From the NCBI RefSeq assembly GCF_000092905.1, contig NC_014098.1, positions 1,240,001 through 1,304,000 of the forward strand: a DNA stretch of 64,000 nucleotides. The letters run 5' to 3'. Position numbers and translations under genes: made by a program. Origin of the DNA: Kyrpidia tusciae DSM 2912. Lineage in GTDB: Bacteria; Bacillota; Bacilli; Kyrpidiales; Kyrpidiaceae. Below are positions 1 through 8,695 of this stretch, piece by piece. Under the pieces are notes generated by a model that did no database searches, was not told where the DNA came from, and saw nothing but the letters and a program-made list of their open reading frames with translations. Within the stretch, counting starts at the first letter, position 1, and each line of letters opens with the position of its first letter.

Positions 1-399
1 GATGAGTTTGTGGCCCTGGTTCGGCCTTCCTTTTCAAACGTGGTAACCGAAAGACAGTCCGCCATGGAGCAATTGATCCATCTCACCATGAACGGGTTAC
101 TGTCCGAAGAAGAATTCTATCTTTTTCTCGGCTTTAACGGGGTGGTTCCGCCTCATGTCCGGGAGGGAATGATGAAGAGGAAGCTGTCCAATGATGATCT
201 TTTGCCAACCCTTCAAAAACCGGTGTTGATCGTGCACGGAAGTGAAGACCAGGTCGTGCTCCCGGCGGCGGCGGAGCGGCACGCGGGCATGATCCCCAAG
301 GCCCGGCTCCGGATCTATCCCCGCGCCGGACACAGTCCCTTCTGGGAAGATCCCGGACGATTTAACGAGAATTTACGGGAATTTGTCCGATCCATTTGA
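1..399 (+). CDS. alpha/beta hydrolase, C-terminal part (5' end outside window)
   Basis: The frame is open from the first base, so the gene starts upstream. The visible ~132 residues carry the C-terminal half of an alpha/beta hydrolase: a strand with PVLIVHGSEDQVV, in which the Asp of the catalytic triad is expected, and RAGHSPFWEDP, whose His would be the catalytic base, followed by the usual last helix ending in LREFVRSI. The nucleophile elbow lies outside the window, so the substrate cannot be inferred. It ends 70 bases before the -35 element of the paaA promoter and is probably a separate unit. Confidence 0.75.
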   Translation, partial: DEFVALVRPSFSNVVTERQSAMEQLIHLTMNGLLSEEEFYLFLGFNGVVPPHVREGMMKRKLSNDDLLPTLQKPVLIVHGSEDQVVLPAAAERHAGMIPKARLRIYPRAGHSPFWEDPGRFNENLREFVRSI

Positions 400-468
400 G
401 GCCGGGGCGGTTGCCCGGCTCGCTTAAATGGGCCGGTGATCGCCTTATTTCTCAGGCCGTTTGCGGTA

Positions 469-497
469 TTGACACGGCCAAGAAGATGCGCTATATT
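469..497 (+). promoter_or_regulatory. sigma-A promoter of the paaABCD operon
   Basis: TTGACA at 469-474 and TATATT at 492-497 are separated by exactly 17 bases, close to the vegetative consensus. The expected start of transcription is near 504, at the left edge of the palindrome described next. Confidence 0.75.
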
Positions 498-503
498 GAA
501 AAC

Positions 504-519
504 AAGCAAGCGCTTGCTT
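504..519 (+). promoter_or_regulatory. palindromic operator, probable TetR (PaaR-type) site at paaA
   Basis: AAGCAAGCGCTTGCTT is a perfect 16-base palindrome positioned over the predicted transcription start of paaA. A variant with the same left arm occurs at 3321-3336 in front of the TetR gene of this cluster, which makes that repressor the likely ligand. Binding here would block transcription initiation. Confidence 0.65.
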
Positions 520-550
520 AAATAGTGCGGGGATGAAGGAGGCGGCGACG

Positions 551-1501
551 GTGAGCGAAGAAGCGAAGATGCAGCAATTTATGGAACGCATCAACCGCGG
601 CGAGCGGATTGAAGCCACGGACTGGATGCCGGATGAGTACCGGCACTTGGTGCTCAAGCAGATCCACATGCACGGGATCAGCGAGGTGATGGGGGCATAC
701 CCGGAGAAGGAGTGGGTCCCTAAGGCCCCGACCTTGCGGCGCAAGTTGGCAATTATGGCCAAGGTTCAGGATGAAGTCGGCCATGGGCAATTACTGCTGA
801 GGGTGGCGGAGGATATCGCAGCTCCCTGGGGGAAAGTCCGGGATGACATGATCGAGGATCTGTTTGTCAACAAGGTCAAGTTTCATAATGTCTTCCATAT
901 GGAGGCCCGAACCTGGGCGGATGCTGGGCTGATCGGATGGCTGGTGGACGGATCGGCGATTATCACCCAGGTTTCTTTGCTGGGGTCGTCTTACGGGCCG
1001 TATGCCCGGGTTCTGAAGCGCATTGCGGCGGAAGAGAGTTTTCACATGCAGCACGGGGAATCGATTTGCCTGGCTTTGGCGAACGGAACTCCGGCCCAGA
1101 AAGAGATGCTGCAGGATGCCCTCAACCGCTGGTGGGAATCTCTCATGTTTTTCTTTGGGCCTCCGCTGATGTCTTCGGCGGCTCAGAAGATGATGGATTA
1201 TCGCATCCGCACGAAGACCAACGAACAGTTGCGGCAGAAGTTTTTGACCAGGTATGTACCGCGGATTCGGGCACTTGGACTGGAGATTCCAGATCCGGCC
1301 CTTCGCTATGACGAAGAGAAAAAGGTCTGGAGCTACACCCAGCCCGATTGGGAGAAGTTCTACCACATCGTGAAACACAACGCCGGGCCCAAGTCCCAAG
1401 AGCGGTTGGCGCTGCGGAAACAGGCTCATGAAGGCCAGCGCTGGGTGCGAGAAGCGATGAGTCGGACCCGGGAAAAAGAGAAAGATTTGGCCGTGGTCTG
1501 A
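551..1501 (+). CDS. paaA: 1,2-phenylacetyl-CoA epoxidase, catalytic subunit PaaA
   Basis: PaaA is the di-iron oxygenase subunit that epoxidises the ring of phenylacetyl-CoA. The ~316-residue product has two ferritin-like iron-binding motifs: QDEVGH (about residues 73-78) and EESFH (161-165). An in-frame ATG lies at 533, but AAGGAGG at 536-542 sits 8 bases before a GTG at 551, so the GTG is the better start. It is the first gene of paaABCD, followed after 22 bases by paaB. Length and order match known epoxidase operons. The family assignment is secure; activity depends on a reductase partner that is not encoded nearby. Confidence 0.93.
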   Translation: MSEEAKMQQFMERINRGERIEATDWMPDEYRHLVLKQIHMHGISEVMGAYPEKEWVPKAPTLRRKLAIMAKVQDEVGHGQLLLRVAEDIAAPWGKVRDDMIEDLFVNKVKFHNVFHMEARTWADAGLIGWLVDGSAIITQVSLLGSSYGPYARVLKRIAAEESFHMQHGESICLALANGTPAQKEMLQDALNRWWESLMFFFGPPLMSSAAQKMMDYRIRTKTNEQLRQKFLTRYVPRIRALGLEIPDPALRYDEEKKVWSYTQPDWEKFYHIVKHNAGPKSQERLALRKQAHEGQRWVREAMSRTREKEKDLAVV

Positions 1502-1523
1502 CGGTGCAGAGGGGGGAGAGCAG

Positions 1524-1862
1524 ATGCAGTTGAACGGTTCAGCCGGGGATTACGAGGTTTATGAAGTCTTTGTTCAGTACGATCCCCTGGAGCACCACGT
1601 GCACGTGGGGAGTGTGGTGTCTTCCTCGGGAGAAATGGCCCTTCAGGTGGCCCGGGAGAATTTTCTCCGCCGGGACGACGCGGTAAATCTTTGGGTCGTG
1701 CCCCGGGGCCAGGTGTTTGCCACCTCTTATGAAGATGCGGACTTTTTCGCCAAGGAAATGGATCATTCTTATCGGGAAGCCAGCGGGTATCCCGAGAACG
1801 CGAAGTTGTGGAAATCGTTCAAACAACGGGCCATTGAGCTGGAGGATCTGATTCGAGACTGA
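1524..1862 (+). CDS. paaB: 1,2-phenylacetyl-CoA epoxidase subunit PaaB
   Basis: Small subunit (112 residues) of the phenylacetyl-CoA epoxidase, thought to bridge PaaAC heterodimers. The sequence begins with the family-typical YEVFVQYDPLEHHVHVGSV and continues with the conserved ALQVARENFLRRDDAVNLWVV segment. The ATG at 1524 follows a purine-rich GGGGGGAGAG element. It sits between paaA and paaC, 13 bases before the latter, so co-translation is likely. No metal or cofactor motif is expected in this subunit. Confidence 0.92.
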   Translation: MQLNGSAGDYEVYEVFVQYDPLEHHVHVGSVVSSSGEMALQVARENFLRRDDAVNLWVVPRGQVFATSYEDADFFAKEMDHSYREASGYPENAKLWKSFKQRAIELEDLIRD

Positions 1863-1875
1863 GGAGGGTTGGGGG

Positions 1876-2670
1876 ATGAGGGTGGAGGATGCCGCCGCGG
1901 CGCGCGGGAATGAGGGATACCGCCGGGTGTTGACAGATTTTTTGTATCAATTGGCAGACGATGATCTGGTGCTGGGTCATCGGGATTCGGAGTGGCTGGG
2001 CATGGCGCCGGAACTGGAGGAGGATGTGGCTTTCAGTTCTATCGCCCAGGACGAGGTCGGCCACGCCACCTTTTATTATGATTTGCTGGAGGCCCTGGGG
2101 GAGGGCCGGGCGGACGATATGGCTTTTGGGCGCAGCGCGGGGGAGCGCAGGAACGCGCTGGTGGTGGAGAGAGAAAACGGCGATTGGGCCGAAACCATTG
2201 CCAGGCATTATCTCTATGACGTCTGGGAAACGGTGCGCCTGGAGGCCTTGAAGGACTCCGGCTACTTACCCCTGGCCCAAGGGGCCGCGAAGATCATCCG
2301 GGAAGAGCGGTACCACGGGCTTCACATGGAGACGTGGTTCCGGCGTTTGGGCCGGGCGGGCGGTGAAGCGAAGGAGCGCTTGGAGCGGGGGGTCCAAGCC
2401 CTGTGGCCGGAACTGGGGGATCTGTTTACCTTCGGCTCCGGTGAAAAGTTGCTCGTTGCCCATGAAATTCTCCCGGTGGACCCCGCCGTCCTTTATCTCC
2501 GTTGGGAGGAGCGGGTGCGCCCGGTGATGGAGGCGGCGACCCTGGCCTGGCCGGGAACGCCCGGACGGCCGGAGAAGAGCGGTCGGGAGGGGAGCCACAC
2601 CCAGGCTCTGGAGCAGCTCCTTGACGCGATGGGCGAAGTGTACCGGATGGATCCGGCGGCGACTTGGTGA
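1876..2670 (+). CDS. paaC: 1,2-phenylacetyl-CoA epoxidase, structural subunit PaaC
   Basis: Ferritin-like partner of PaaA (264 residues). It keeps an AQDEVGHATFYY segment (about residues 58-68) and EERYHGLHMETWF further on, typical of PaaC, which pairs with PaaA but is not the catalytic iron subunit in characterised enzymes. The ATG at 1876 follows GAGGAGGG. The C-terminal ~45 residues are rich in Pro, Gly and Arg and are likely flexible. A 64-base gap separates it from paaD. Confidence 0.92.
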   Translation: MRVEDAAAARGNEGYRRVLTDFLYQLADDDLVLGHRDSEWLGMAPELEEDVAFSSIAQDEVGHATFYYDLLEALGEGRADDMAFGRSAGERRNALVVERENGDWAETIARHYLYDVWETVRLEALKDSGYLPLAQGAAKIIREERYHGLHMETWFRRLGRAGGEAKERLERGVQALWPELGDLFTFGSGEKLLVAHEILPVDPAVLYLRWEERVRPVMEAATLAWPGTPGRPEKSGREGSHTQALEQLLDAMGEVYRMDPAATW

Positions 2671-2734
2671 AAGACGATCCGCTCCCCGAGGTTGTGAAGG
2701 GCAGAAAGTCGAGGGGGCAAGGGGGTGAGAAGCT

Positions 2735-3199
2735 GTGATTCAGGAAAAAGAGCTTTTGGTGCGCCAGGCCCTGAACGAGGTCAAGGATCCAGAAATCCCG
2801 ACCCTTAGTATCGTCGAACTGGGAATGGTGTACAGCGTGGAGGCGGGCGAGGAGGAGGTCCGGGTGCGCCTGATGCCCACCTTTGTGGGATGCCCCGCCC
2901 TGGATATCATTCGCCGGGATGTGGAGAATAAGGTGCAGTCCGCCACCGGAATCCCGGTGAAGGTGGACTACGTGCTTGACGAGCCGTGGACAACCGAGCG
3001 GATCACCCCTGAGGGGCGGGAACATTTGGCGTCGTTTGGCATTGCCCCCCCCATGGCCGAGTGGTGGGAGAAACCGCCCTGTCCCTTCTGCGGGGCTCCG
3101 GAGACGGAAGTGGAAAACTTGTTTGGACCCACGGCTTGCCGGGCGATCTATTACTGCACCCGGTGTCGCCAGCCTTTCGAGGGGTTCAAACCGGTGTGA
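2735..3199 (+). CDS. paaD: PaaD, Fe-S assembly-type protein of the phenylacetyl-CoA epoxidase
   Basis: The 154-residue protein has an N-terminal MIP18/DUF59 domain (about residues 8-90, with the GCPALD motif around 52-57) and a C-terminal zinc-ribbon-like cluster, Cys116, Cys119, Cys135, Cys141 and Cys144. In characterised systems PaaD supports maturation of the Fe-S reductase PaaE. That is notable because no PaaE is seen here. GTG start at 2735 with GGGGG about 9 bases upstream. Last gene of the operon, followed by a terminator hairpin. Confidence 0.92.
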   Translation: MIQEKELLVRQALNEVKDPEIPTLSIVELGMVYSVEAGEEEVRVRLMPTFVGCPALDIIRRDVENKVQSATGIPVKVDYVLDEPWTTERITPEGREHLASFGIAPPMAEWWEKPPCPFCGAPETEVENLFGPTACRAIYYCTRCRQPFEGFKPV

Positions 3200-3219
3200 C
3201 GGCAGCGATCCATTGACCT

Positions 3220-3242
3220 GGCCCCGGACAGGGGCCTTTCTT
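3220..3242 (+). terminator. Rho-independent terminator after paaD
   Basis: GGCCCC (3220-3225), a 5-base loop, GGGGCC (3231-3236) and then TTTCTT. It separates paaABCD from the downstream regulator gene. Confidence 0.7.
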
Positions 3243-3284
3243 ATTCGTGACAATGGATGGTGGCCGCCGGGCCCCACTGTGCGA

Positions 3285-3314
3285 TTGACACCGGGAATTC
3301 AGTTATATTATCAT
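3285..3314 (+). promoter_or_regulatory. promoter of the TetR regulator gene
   Basis: TTGACA at 3285-3290 and TATCAT at 3309-3314 with an 18-base spacer; an overlapping TATTAT at 3306-3311 with 15 bases is an alternative -10. The TetR-type operator follows directly. Confidence 0.55.
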
Positions 3315-3320
3315 GAAAAC

Positions 3321-3336
3321 AAGCAAGCGATTGTTA
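3321..3336 (+). promoter_or_regulatory. imperfect copy of the paaA operator in front of tetR
   Basis: AAGCAAGCGATTGTTA matches the palindrome at 504-519 in 13 of 16 positions, including the whole left arm. Its location just downstream of the -10 suggests negative autoregulation by the TetR protein encoded at 3402. Confidence 0.6.
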
Positions 3337-3401
3337 ATTGTTCGTGACGCCAATCTGACAATCTTTTTTGGCGTCGGAGCTGAGGAAAGGAGGCGAAGGC
3401 T

Positions 3402-3980
3402 GTGGCGCGAAGGGGGCGCAAGGAACAGATCCTGGCGGCGTCCGAGCGTTTGTTCAGTGAAAAAGGGTATCACGGGACGACGATTCGGGATATCGCCGAG
3501 GCCAGCGGCATCCTTTCCGGGAGCCTGTACGCCCACATCGATTCCAAAGAGGACCTGCTCTTTGAGATCGTTAACCAGGGTGCGGACAATTTTCTCGGGG
3601 CCTTAGAGCCGATCGTCGCGTCGCCTGGGAATCCCGAAGAAAAGCTGCGCCGGGGACTCGCGGCGCACATTCGGGTGGTGGGGGAACACCTGCACGCGGC
3701 GAAAGTCTTTCTTCACGACTGGCGGGCGCTCAGTGATGAACGCAGGCAGATCATTCTCGAAAAGCGGCGCAGGTACGAGGCCCTGTGGGGCGCACTGTTG
3801 GAAGAAGGAATCCAAGCCGGGGTTTTTCGACCAGTTCACCCGAAGTTTGCCCAACTTGTGATTCTATCTGTGGCGAACTGGGTGTATCAATGGTATGACC
3901 CCGAAGGTCCTTTGGGTCCCGATGAGATTGCTGATCAGTTCGCGAGAATTCTCCTGGAGGGGCTGAACCAGTCGAGCTAA
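3402..3980 (+). CDS. TetR/AcrR family regulator, probable phenylacetate repressor
   Basis: Product of 192 residues with an N-terminal TetR helix-turn-helix (about residues 8-52, including GTTIRDIAEASGILSGSLY and the typical SKEDLL after it) and an alpha-helical ligand domain. The GTG start at 3402 has AAAGGAGG 8 bases upstream. It lies between paaABCD and paaK and shares an operator-like palindrome with the paaA promoter. By analogy with TetR-type PaaR proteins the inducer is probably phenylacetyl-CoA, but this is inferred from context only. Confidence 0.88.
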   Translation: MARRGRKEQILAASERLFSEKGYHGTTIRDIAEASGILSGSLYAHIDSKEDLLFEIVNQGADNFLGALEPIVASPGNPEEKLRRGLAAHIRVVGEHLHAAKVFLHDWRALSDERRQIILEKRRRYEALWGALLEEGIQAGVFRPVHPKFAQLVILSVANWVYQWYDPEGPLGPDEIADQFARILLEGLNQSS

Positions 3981-4124
3981 CGTTCTTTGACCCGGGCATC
4001 CCACATTCTGATGGGGAGGTGAGGTGGAGGCGCGAAGGTTTGTTACATTGGATCACCCAAGCTGCGGAGTTTGCGCCGCATTCGGAAACCTGTACCACAA
4101 GTTCGCATGGAAAAGGGGATGCCT

Positions 4125-5450
4125 ATGTTTCAGCCTGAACTGGAGACGATGGATCGCAGCCGGCTACAGGCCCTTCAAGGAGAACGCCTCGCCAAGACAG
4201 TAGAACGCGTGTACCACCGGGTACCCTTCTACCGCCGGCTGTTGGACGAGCGCGGGATTCGGCCCGGGGATATTCGCCGGGTCGAGGACGTGGTGAAACT
4301 GCCCTTCACCAAAAAAACCGATTTGCGGGAGCACTATCCCTTTGGTCTGTTCGCGGCAGACCGAAAGGAGTTGTCCCGGATCCACGCATCGTCGGGCACC
4401 AAGGGAAAGCCGACGGTAGTGGGGTACACCCAGAATGATATCACAAATTGGTCGGAATGCATGGCCCGGGCGATCATTACAGCGGGAGGAAGGCCCGGCG
4501 ATACCTTTCACGTGGCCTTTGGCTACGGATTGTTCACCGGAGGCCTCGGTTTGCATTACGGGGCGGAGCGGGCGGGAATGGCGGTCATCCCCGTTTCCGG
4601 CGGCAGTACACCGCGCCAAATCAGTCTCATCGAGGACCTCCAGCCCCGGGGGATTTGTGGAACGCCGTCGTATGTACTGAATATTGCCGAAACCATGATC
4701 GCCATGGGGAAAGATCCCCGAAAAACCAGTCTCGAGTACGGCATCTTTGGAGCCGAGCCTTGGTCTGAAGAGATGCGGCAGATGCTGCAGGATTATTTTG
4801 GCATAAAAGCGCTGGACATTTATGGGCTGTCCGAAGTGATGGGTCCAGGGGTGGGGATCGAGTGTTACGAGGCCCAAGATGGTCTGCACGTGGCGGAAGA
4901 CCATTTTCTCGTGGAGGTCATTGATCCCATCACCCATGAACCGTTGCCTTACGGAGAAACCGGGGAATTGGTGTTCACCACGTTGACGAAAGAGGCCATT
5001 CCGCTGCTTCGTTACCGGACGGGAGACATCGCCAGTTTAAACCCCGAGCCCTGCCGGTGTGGGCGCACCCATATCCGGATGTCCCGAATCAAGGGGCGCC
5101 TAGACGACATGCTGATCGTCCGCGGGGTGAATGTCTTCCCCTCTGAGTTGGAAACGGCGGTGCTCAGCGTCGACGAATTGTCCCCCCATTACCGAATCGT
5201 CGTGGACCGGGAAGGAACGCTGGATGAGCTCACCGTGGAGGTGGAGATTCAGCCGAGCTTGCTTCAGGACATGGGGGGCAAGTTCGACCCGGATCATGAA
5301 TCGCTCGTCAACCTTTCCCGGCGGGTCAGTCACCTGTTGAAACAGACGGTGGGCGTCACGACCCGGGTGGACCTCAAAGAACCGGGAACTTTGCCCCGCA
5401 GCGAAGGAAAGGCTGTTCGGGTGGTGGATCGGCGGAAATTGTATGGCTAA
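4125..5450 (+). CDS. paaK: phenylacetate-CoA ligase
   Basis: AMP-forming ligase that activates phenylacetate with ATP and CoA. The P-loop-like SSGTKGKPT lies at about residues 89-97, YGLSEVMGPGV forms the adenylate-binding motif, YRTGDIA follows, and the C-terminal PaaK domain starts near GRLDDMLIVRGVNVFPS. The frame is open further upstream, but AAAAGGGG at 4111-4118 fits the ATG at 4125, giving a 441-residue protein, the usual PaaK size. It begins a second paa block (paaK to the FlK-like gene) without an obvious operator. Confidence 0.93.
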   Translation: MFQPELETMDRSRLQALQGERLAKTVERVYHRVPFYRRLLDERGIRPGDIRRVEDVVKLPFTKKTDLREHYPFGLFAADRKELSRIHASSGTKGKPTVVGYTQNDITNWSECMARAIITAGGRPGDTFHVAFGYGLFTGGLGLHYGAERAGMAVIPVSGGSTPRQISLIEDLQPRGICGTPSYVLNIAETMIAMGKDPRKTSLEYGIFGAEPWSEEMRQMLQDYFGIKALDIYGLSEVMGPGVGIECYEAQDGLHVAEDHFLVEVIDPITHEPLPYGETGELVFTTLTKEAIPLLRYRTGDIASLNPEPCRCGRTHIRMSRIKGRLDDMLIVRGVNVFPSELETAVLSVDELSPHYRIVVDREGTLDELTVEVEIQPSLLQDMGGKFDPDHESLVNLSRRVSHLLKQTVGVTTRVDLKEPGTLPRSEGKAVRVVDRRKLYG

Positions 5451-5480
5451 AATGTTCCGATGAATCAGGAGGCGATAGAT

Positions 5481-5789
5481 TTGGTGAAACTTATTGCACT
5501 GTACCGCCAGCCCGGGGATCGGGATGCCTTCGACCGGCATTATCGCGAAGTGCATACGCCTTTGGCGGAGAAGATGCCAGGGCTTCAGAAGCTGGAAGTC
5601 ACGCGGATTGTCGGCGATCCCATGGGCGGAGCGTCGGAATGGTATCTGATGGCGGAGCTGTATTTTGCCGACCGCCAGACCCTGGACGCGGCCATGGCCT
5701 CACCCGAGGGGAAGGCGGCCGCCAAAGATTTGATGGGCTTTGCCGGGAAGATTGTCACCATGGTCGTCGGCGAGGTGAAGGAAGGGTGA
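5481..5789 (+). CDS. EthD-domain (dimeric alpha-beta barrel) protein
   Basis: A protein of about 102 residues starting MVKLIALYRQP if read from the TTG at 5481, which has AGGAGG 8 bases upstream; the more distal ATG at 5460 has no good ribosome binding site. The motif FDRHYREVHTPLAEKMPGL is characteristic of EthD-like small dimeric barrel proteins, which often accompany aromatic and ether degradation genes. Its role is not defined. The stop overlaps the GTG start of the next gene, indicating translational coupling. Confidence 0.8.
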   Translation: MVKLIALYRQPGDRDAFDRHYREVHTPLAEKMPGLQKLEVTRIVGDPMGGASEWYLMAELYFADRQTLDAAMASPEGKAAAKDLMGFAGKIVTMVVGEVKEG

Positions 5790-6574
5790 ACCCGGCGTAT
5801 GAGACGGTGGAATACGCCCGGGAGGGCCGGGTGGCCCGGATTGTTCTCAATCGGCCGGATCAACTGAATGCTTTTAATCCGCAGATGCACCGGGAGCTGC
5901 TGGATGCCTTGAAGCGGGCGGAGCGGGATCCCGAGATTCGGGCGGTTCTGCTCGGGGCCAGGGGCAGGGCCTTTTGCGCCGGCCAGGATCTAGAGACGAT
6001 TCGCAGCCGGGAAGATCTTGATTATGGAGATCTTTTGCGGGAAGGGTATAACCCCATCGTCCAGGCGATTACGGGTATGGACAAACCGGTTGTGGCGATG
6101 GTGCAGGGGGCGGCGGCGGGGGCCGGGGCCAGCCTCGCCTTCGCCTGCGATTTGGCCATCGCTTCGGAAAAAGCGAGTTTCGTGGAGGCGTTCATTCATA
6201 TCGGCCTTGTACCGGATACCGGAAGCTCTTGGTTTCTGCCGCGGTTGGCCGGGCTGAAAAAGGCTGTGGAACTGGCTCTTCTGGGAGACCGAATTTCCGC
6301 CGCCGAGGCCGAGCGATTGGGGTTGATCAATCGGGTCGTCCCCCCCGAACGGCTGGAGGAGGAAGCCTTGACTCTGGCGGAGCGGCTGGCGGCGATGCCC
6401 CCCCTGGCGGTGGCTCGCACAAAGCGCGCCTTGTACCGCGGCCTGAGCGCGTCTTTGGAAGAGACGCTGGCTCTGGAGGCCCGGCTTCAGTCGGAGTCCG
6501 GGCGAACCGAGGACCATCGGGAAGGGATGAAAGCTTTTTTTGAGAAGCGCCGGCCGGAATTTCACGGTCGGTAG
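5786..6574 (+). CDS. paaG: enoyl-CoA hydratase/isomerase, PaaG-type
   Basis: Crotonase-fold protein of 262 residues. The oxyanion-hole segments RAFCAGQDL (about 61-69) and GAAAGAGASLAFACD (108-122) are present, and an Asp is found in GLVPDTGSSW (Asp144), as in PaaG, which isomerises ring-1,2-epoxyphenylacetyl-CoA to the oxepin. The motif YNPIVQAI also fits this subgroup. The GTG at 5786 overlaps the stop of the EthD gene. It is the only crotonase in the cluster, so it might also serve a PaaF-like hydration step. Confidence 0.85.
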   Translation: MNPAYETVEYAREGRVARIVLNRPDQLNAFNPQMHRELLDALKRAERDPEIRAVLLGARGRAFCAGQDLETIRSREDLDYGDLLREGYNPIVQAITGMDKPVVAMVQGAAAGAGASLAFACDLAIASEKASFVEAFIHIGLVPDTGSSWFLPRLAGLKKAVELALLGDRISAAEAERLGLINRVVPPERLEEEALTLAERLAAMPPLAVARTKRALYRGLSASLEETLALEARLQSESGRTEDHREGMKAFFEKRRPEFHGR

Positions 6575-6600
6575 GGCGATGCCGGAAAAGGGGGCTTTGG

Positions 6601-7068
6601 ATGTCAGGGGTTTCAAAGGAACTCGAAGCGCGGTTTCGGAGCGACCCGTTTTCCTCGTGGCTCGGTTTTCACCTGGATGAAGTCGGGCCGGGATACGCCC
6701 GGGTGCGGGCAGAAGTGCGTCCCGAAGTGTTTAATTTTGCCGGGGCGCCCCACGGTGGGTTCTTGTTCAGTCTGGCGGACGCCGCCTTCGCGGCGGCCAG
6801 CAACAGCTACAATCAACTGGCCGTGGCCACCAGCGTTTCGATGCAATTTTACCGGGCGGCCGAGCTGGGGGAGACGCTTGTGGCCGAGGCTCGGGAGAAT
6901 CACCTCACCCGTCGGGCGGGTTATTACGAGATGACGGTGACGACGGCGGACGGGGTATTGGTGGCGAAATGTCTCGGCGTGGTGCATCGCCGGAATCGGC
7001 CATTGGTGGAAGAGTCGCCGTCCGAGCCAGGGGGCGTCGGGGACGGCGGCCACCCGGGGGTCCGTTGA
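6601..7068 (+). CDS. paaI: PaaI-type hotdog thioesterase
   Basis: Hotdog-fold acyl-CoA thioesterase of 155 residues with the central NFAGAPHGGFLFSLADAAFA segment, whose HGG and Asp are typical of PaaI. In phenylacetate catabolism PaaI is thought to rescue CoA from dead-end hydroxyphenylacetyl-CoA or epoxide products. Start ATG at 6601. The C-terminal ~20 residues (EESPSEPGGVGDGGHPGVR) look like a disordered tail and go beyond the usual family length. Confidence 0.87.
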   Translation: MSGVSKELEARFRSDPFSSWLGFHLDEVGPGYARVRAEVRPEVFNFAGAPHGGFLFSLADAAFAAASNSYNQLAVATSVSMQFYRAAELGETLVAEARENHLTRRAGYYEMTVTTADGVLVAKCLGVVHRRNRPLVEESPSEPGGVGDGGHPGVR

Positions 7069-7144
7069 TCAGACCGGGGAGGGTCGGCGACCGCGTGCAG
7101 AGTGCGTGCCGCTGAACATCAGAGGGAGAAAGGGAGAGGGTCAG

Positions 7145-8623
7145 ATGTTGAAGGAACAATACTTGATGCTCATCGACGGACAGCACGTGGAAGGGTCGAC
7201 CGGCGAATGGATGGACACGTATAACCCGGCCACCGGAGAGGTGCTGGCCAAAGTGGCGAAGGGAACCCGGGAGGATGTGGACCGGGCCGTGAAGGCGGCG
7301 CGGCGGGCGCTGGAAGAGGGAAAATGGTCCAGGTGGACGGCGGCCCGGCGGGCCCAGGTTCTGAACCGGATCGCCGGAATCATGCGGGAGCGGTATGACG
7401 AGTTGTGCCGAATTGAGGTCCTGAACAGCGGCAAGACTCTGTCCGCCGCCAAGGGCCAGGTCATGCAGGCCATCGAGGATTTTGAGTTGTACGCCGCGGC
7501 GGCGATGATGCTGGACGGGCGCACGAAACCCGTCCCCCACGGATTTTTCCACTACACGGTAAAAGAGCCGGTGGGGGTGTGCGCCCAGATCGTGCCTTGG
7601 AATTATCCCCTCATGATGGCCGCATGGAAATTGGCTCCGGCCCTGGCCGCGGGGTGCACCGTGGTTCTCAAGCCCGCCAGCCTGACGCCGATAACCGCCT
7701 TGATCCTGGGGGATATCTGCCAGGAGGCAGGGGTGCCCGAGGGTGTCGTGAACATCCTGGTGGGAGGCGGATCGGATGTTGGGGCCTATCTGGTGGAGCA
7801 CCCCGGGGTGGACAAAGTTGCCTTCACCGGGGAGACGGGGACGGGGAAAGACATCATGGCCCGGGCGTCGGAGACGCTGAAACGGGTGACCCTGGAGCTC
7901 GGCGGCAAGTCCCCGAATGTGATCTTTGAGGACGCGGATTTGGACGCGGCGGTGAACGGCTCTTTGTTTGGGATTTATTACAATACCGGGCAGTCCTGTG
8001 AGGCCCGGTCGCGGCTGTTCGTTCACGAATCGATCTATGAGGAATTCCTGGATCGGTTTGTGGAGAAAGCGAGCAGGCTGAAGATCGGCGATCCCCTCGA
8101 TCCGAACACCCACATCGGAGCCATCATCTCGGAAAATCAGGAGAAAGTGATCGATTCCTACGTCAAGCTGGGAGTTCAGGAAGGCGCCCGGGTGGCGCTG
8201 GGCGGCCGCCGACCGGAGGGCCAGGAGTTTGCAAAAGGCCACTGGTATCTCCCGACCTTGCTCGCGGATGTGGACAACAGAACCCGGGTGGCCCAGGAAG
8301 AGATTTTTGGGCCGGTGCTGGTGGCGACCAGGTTCAAGGATGAGGCGGAAGCTGTTCGTCTCGCCAACGATACCCGATACGGCCTTGCTGCCTCCCTGTG
8401 GACCCGGGATTTTGCCAGGGCCCATCGGGTGGCGGGAAAACTCAAAGCAGGGGTGGTGCTCATCAACAACCCGTTCTCGGCCTTCCCGGGACTTCCTTTC
8501 GGCGGGTACAAACAGTCGGGGTTTGGCCGGGAGCTTGCGGCGGAATCCCTGGAGTTGTACACCGAGACAAAAAGTGTGCTCGCGTACGTCGGAGAGAAGC
8601 CCCTCAATCCCTTTGGGGTCTGA
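7145..8623 (+). CDS. aldehyde dehydrogenase (NAD(P)+) in the paa cluster
   Basis: ALDH-superfamily enzyme of 492 residues. Visible motifs: IVPWNYPLMMAAWK, FTGETGTGKDI, the general-base Glu in LELGGKSPNV, the catalytic Cys in NTGQSCEARS, and EEIFGPVL near the C-terminus. The ATG at 7145 follows GGGAGAGGG. In its place in the cluster it could supply the aldehyde dehydrogenase step that PaaZ performs elsewhere (oxidation of the ring-opened semialdehyde), or oxidise phenylacetaldehyde upstream. The sequence alone does not decide. Confidence 0.88.
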   Translation: MLKEQYLMLIDGQHVEGSTGEWMDTYNPATGEVLAKVAKGTREDVDRAVKAARRALEEGKWSRWTAARRAQVLNRIAGIMRERYDELCRIEVLNSGKTLSAAKGQVMQAIEDFELYAAAAMMLDGRTKPVPHGFFHYTVKEPVGVCAQIVPWNYPLMMAAWKLAPALAAGCTVVLKPASLTPITALILGDICQEAGVPEGVVNILVGGGSDVGAYLVEHPGVDKVAFTGETGTGKDIMARASETLKRVTLELGGKSPNVIFEDADLDAAVNGSLFGIYYNTGQSCEARSRLFVHESIYEEFLDRFVEKASRLKIGDPLDPNTHIGAIISENQEKVIDSYVKLGVQEGARVALGGRRPEGQEFAKGHWYLPTLLADVDNRTRVAQEEIFGPVLVATRFKDEAEAVRLANDTRYGLAASLWTRDFARAHRVAGKLKAGVVLINNPFSAFPGLPFGGYKQSGFGRELAAESLELYTETKSVLAYVGEKPLNPFGV

Positions 8624-8695
8624 GTCGCGGTCCGGTTTGGATTTGTCGGTGGAACAACGGGCGGAACCGGGGATGTGCAGGAAGGGGTTGAGGGC

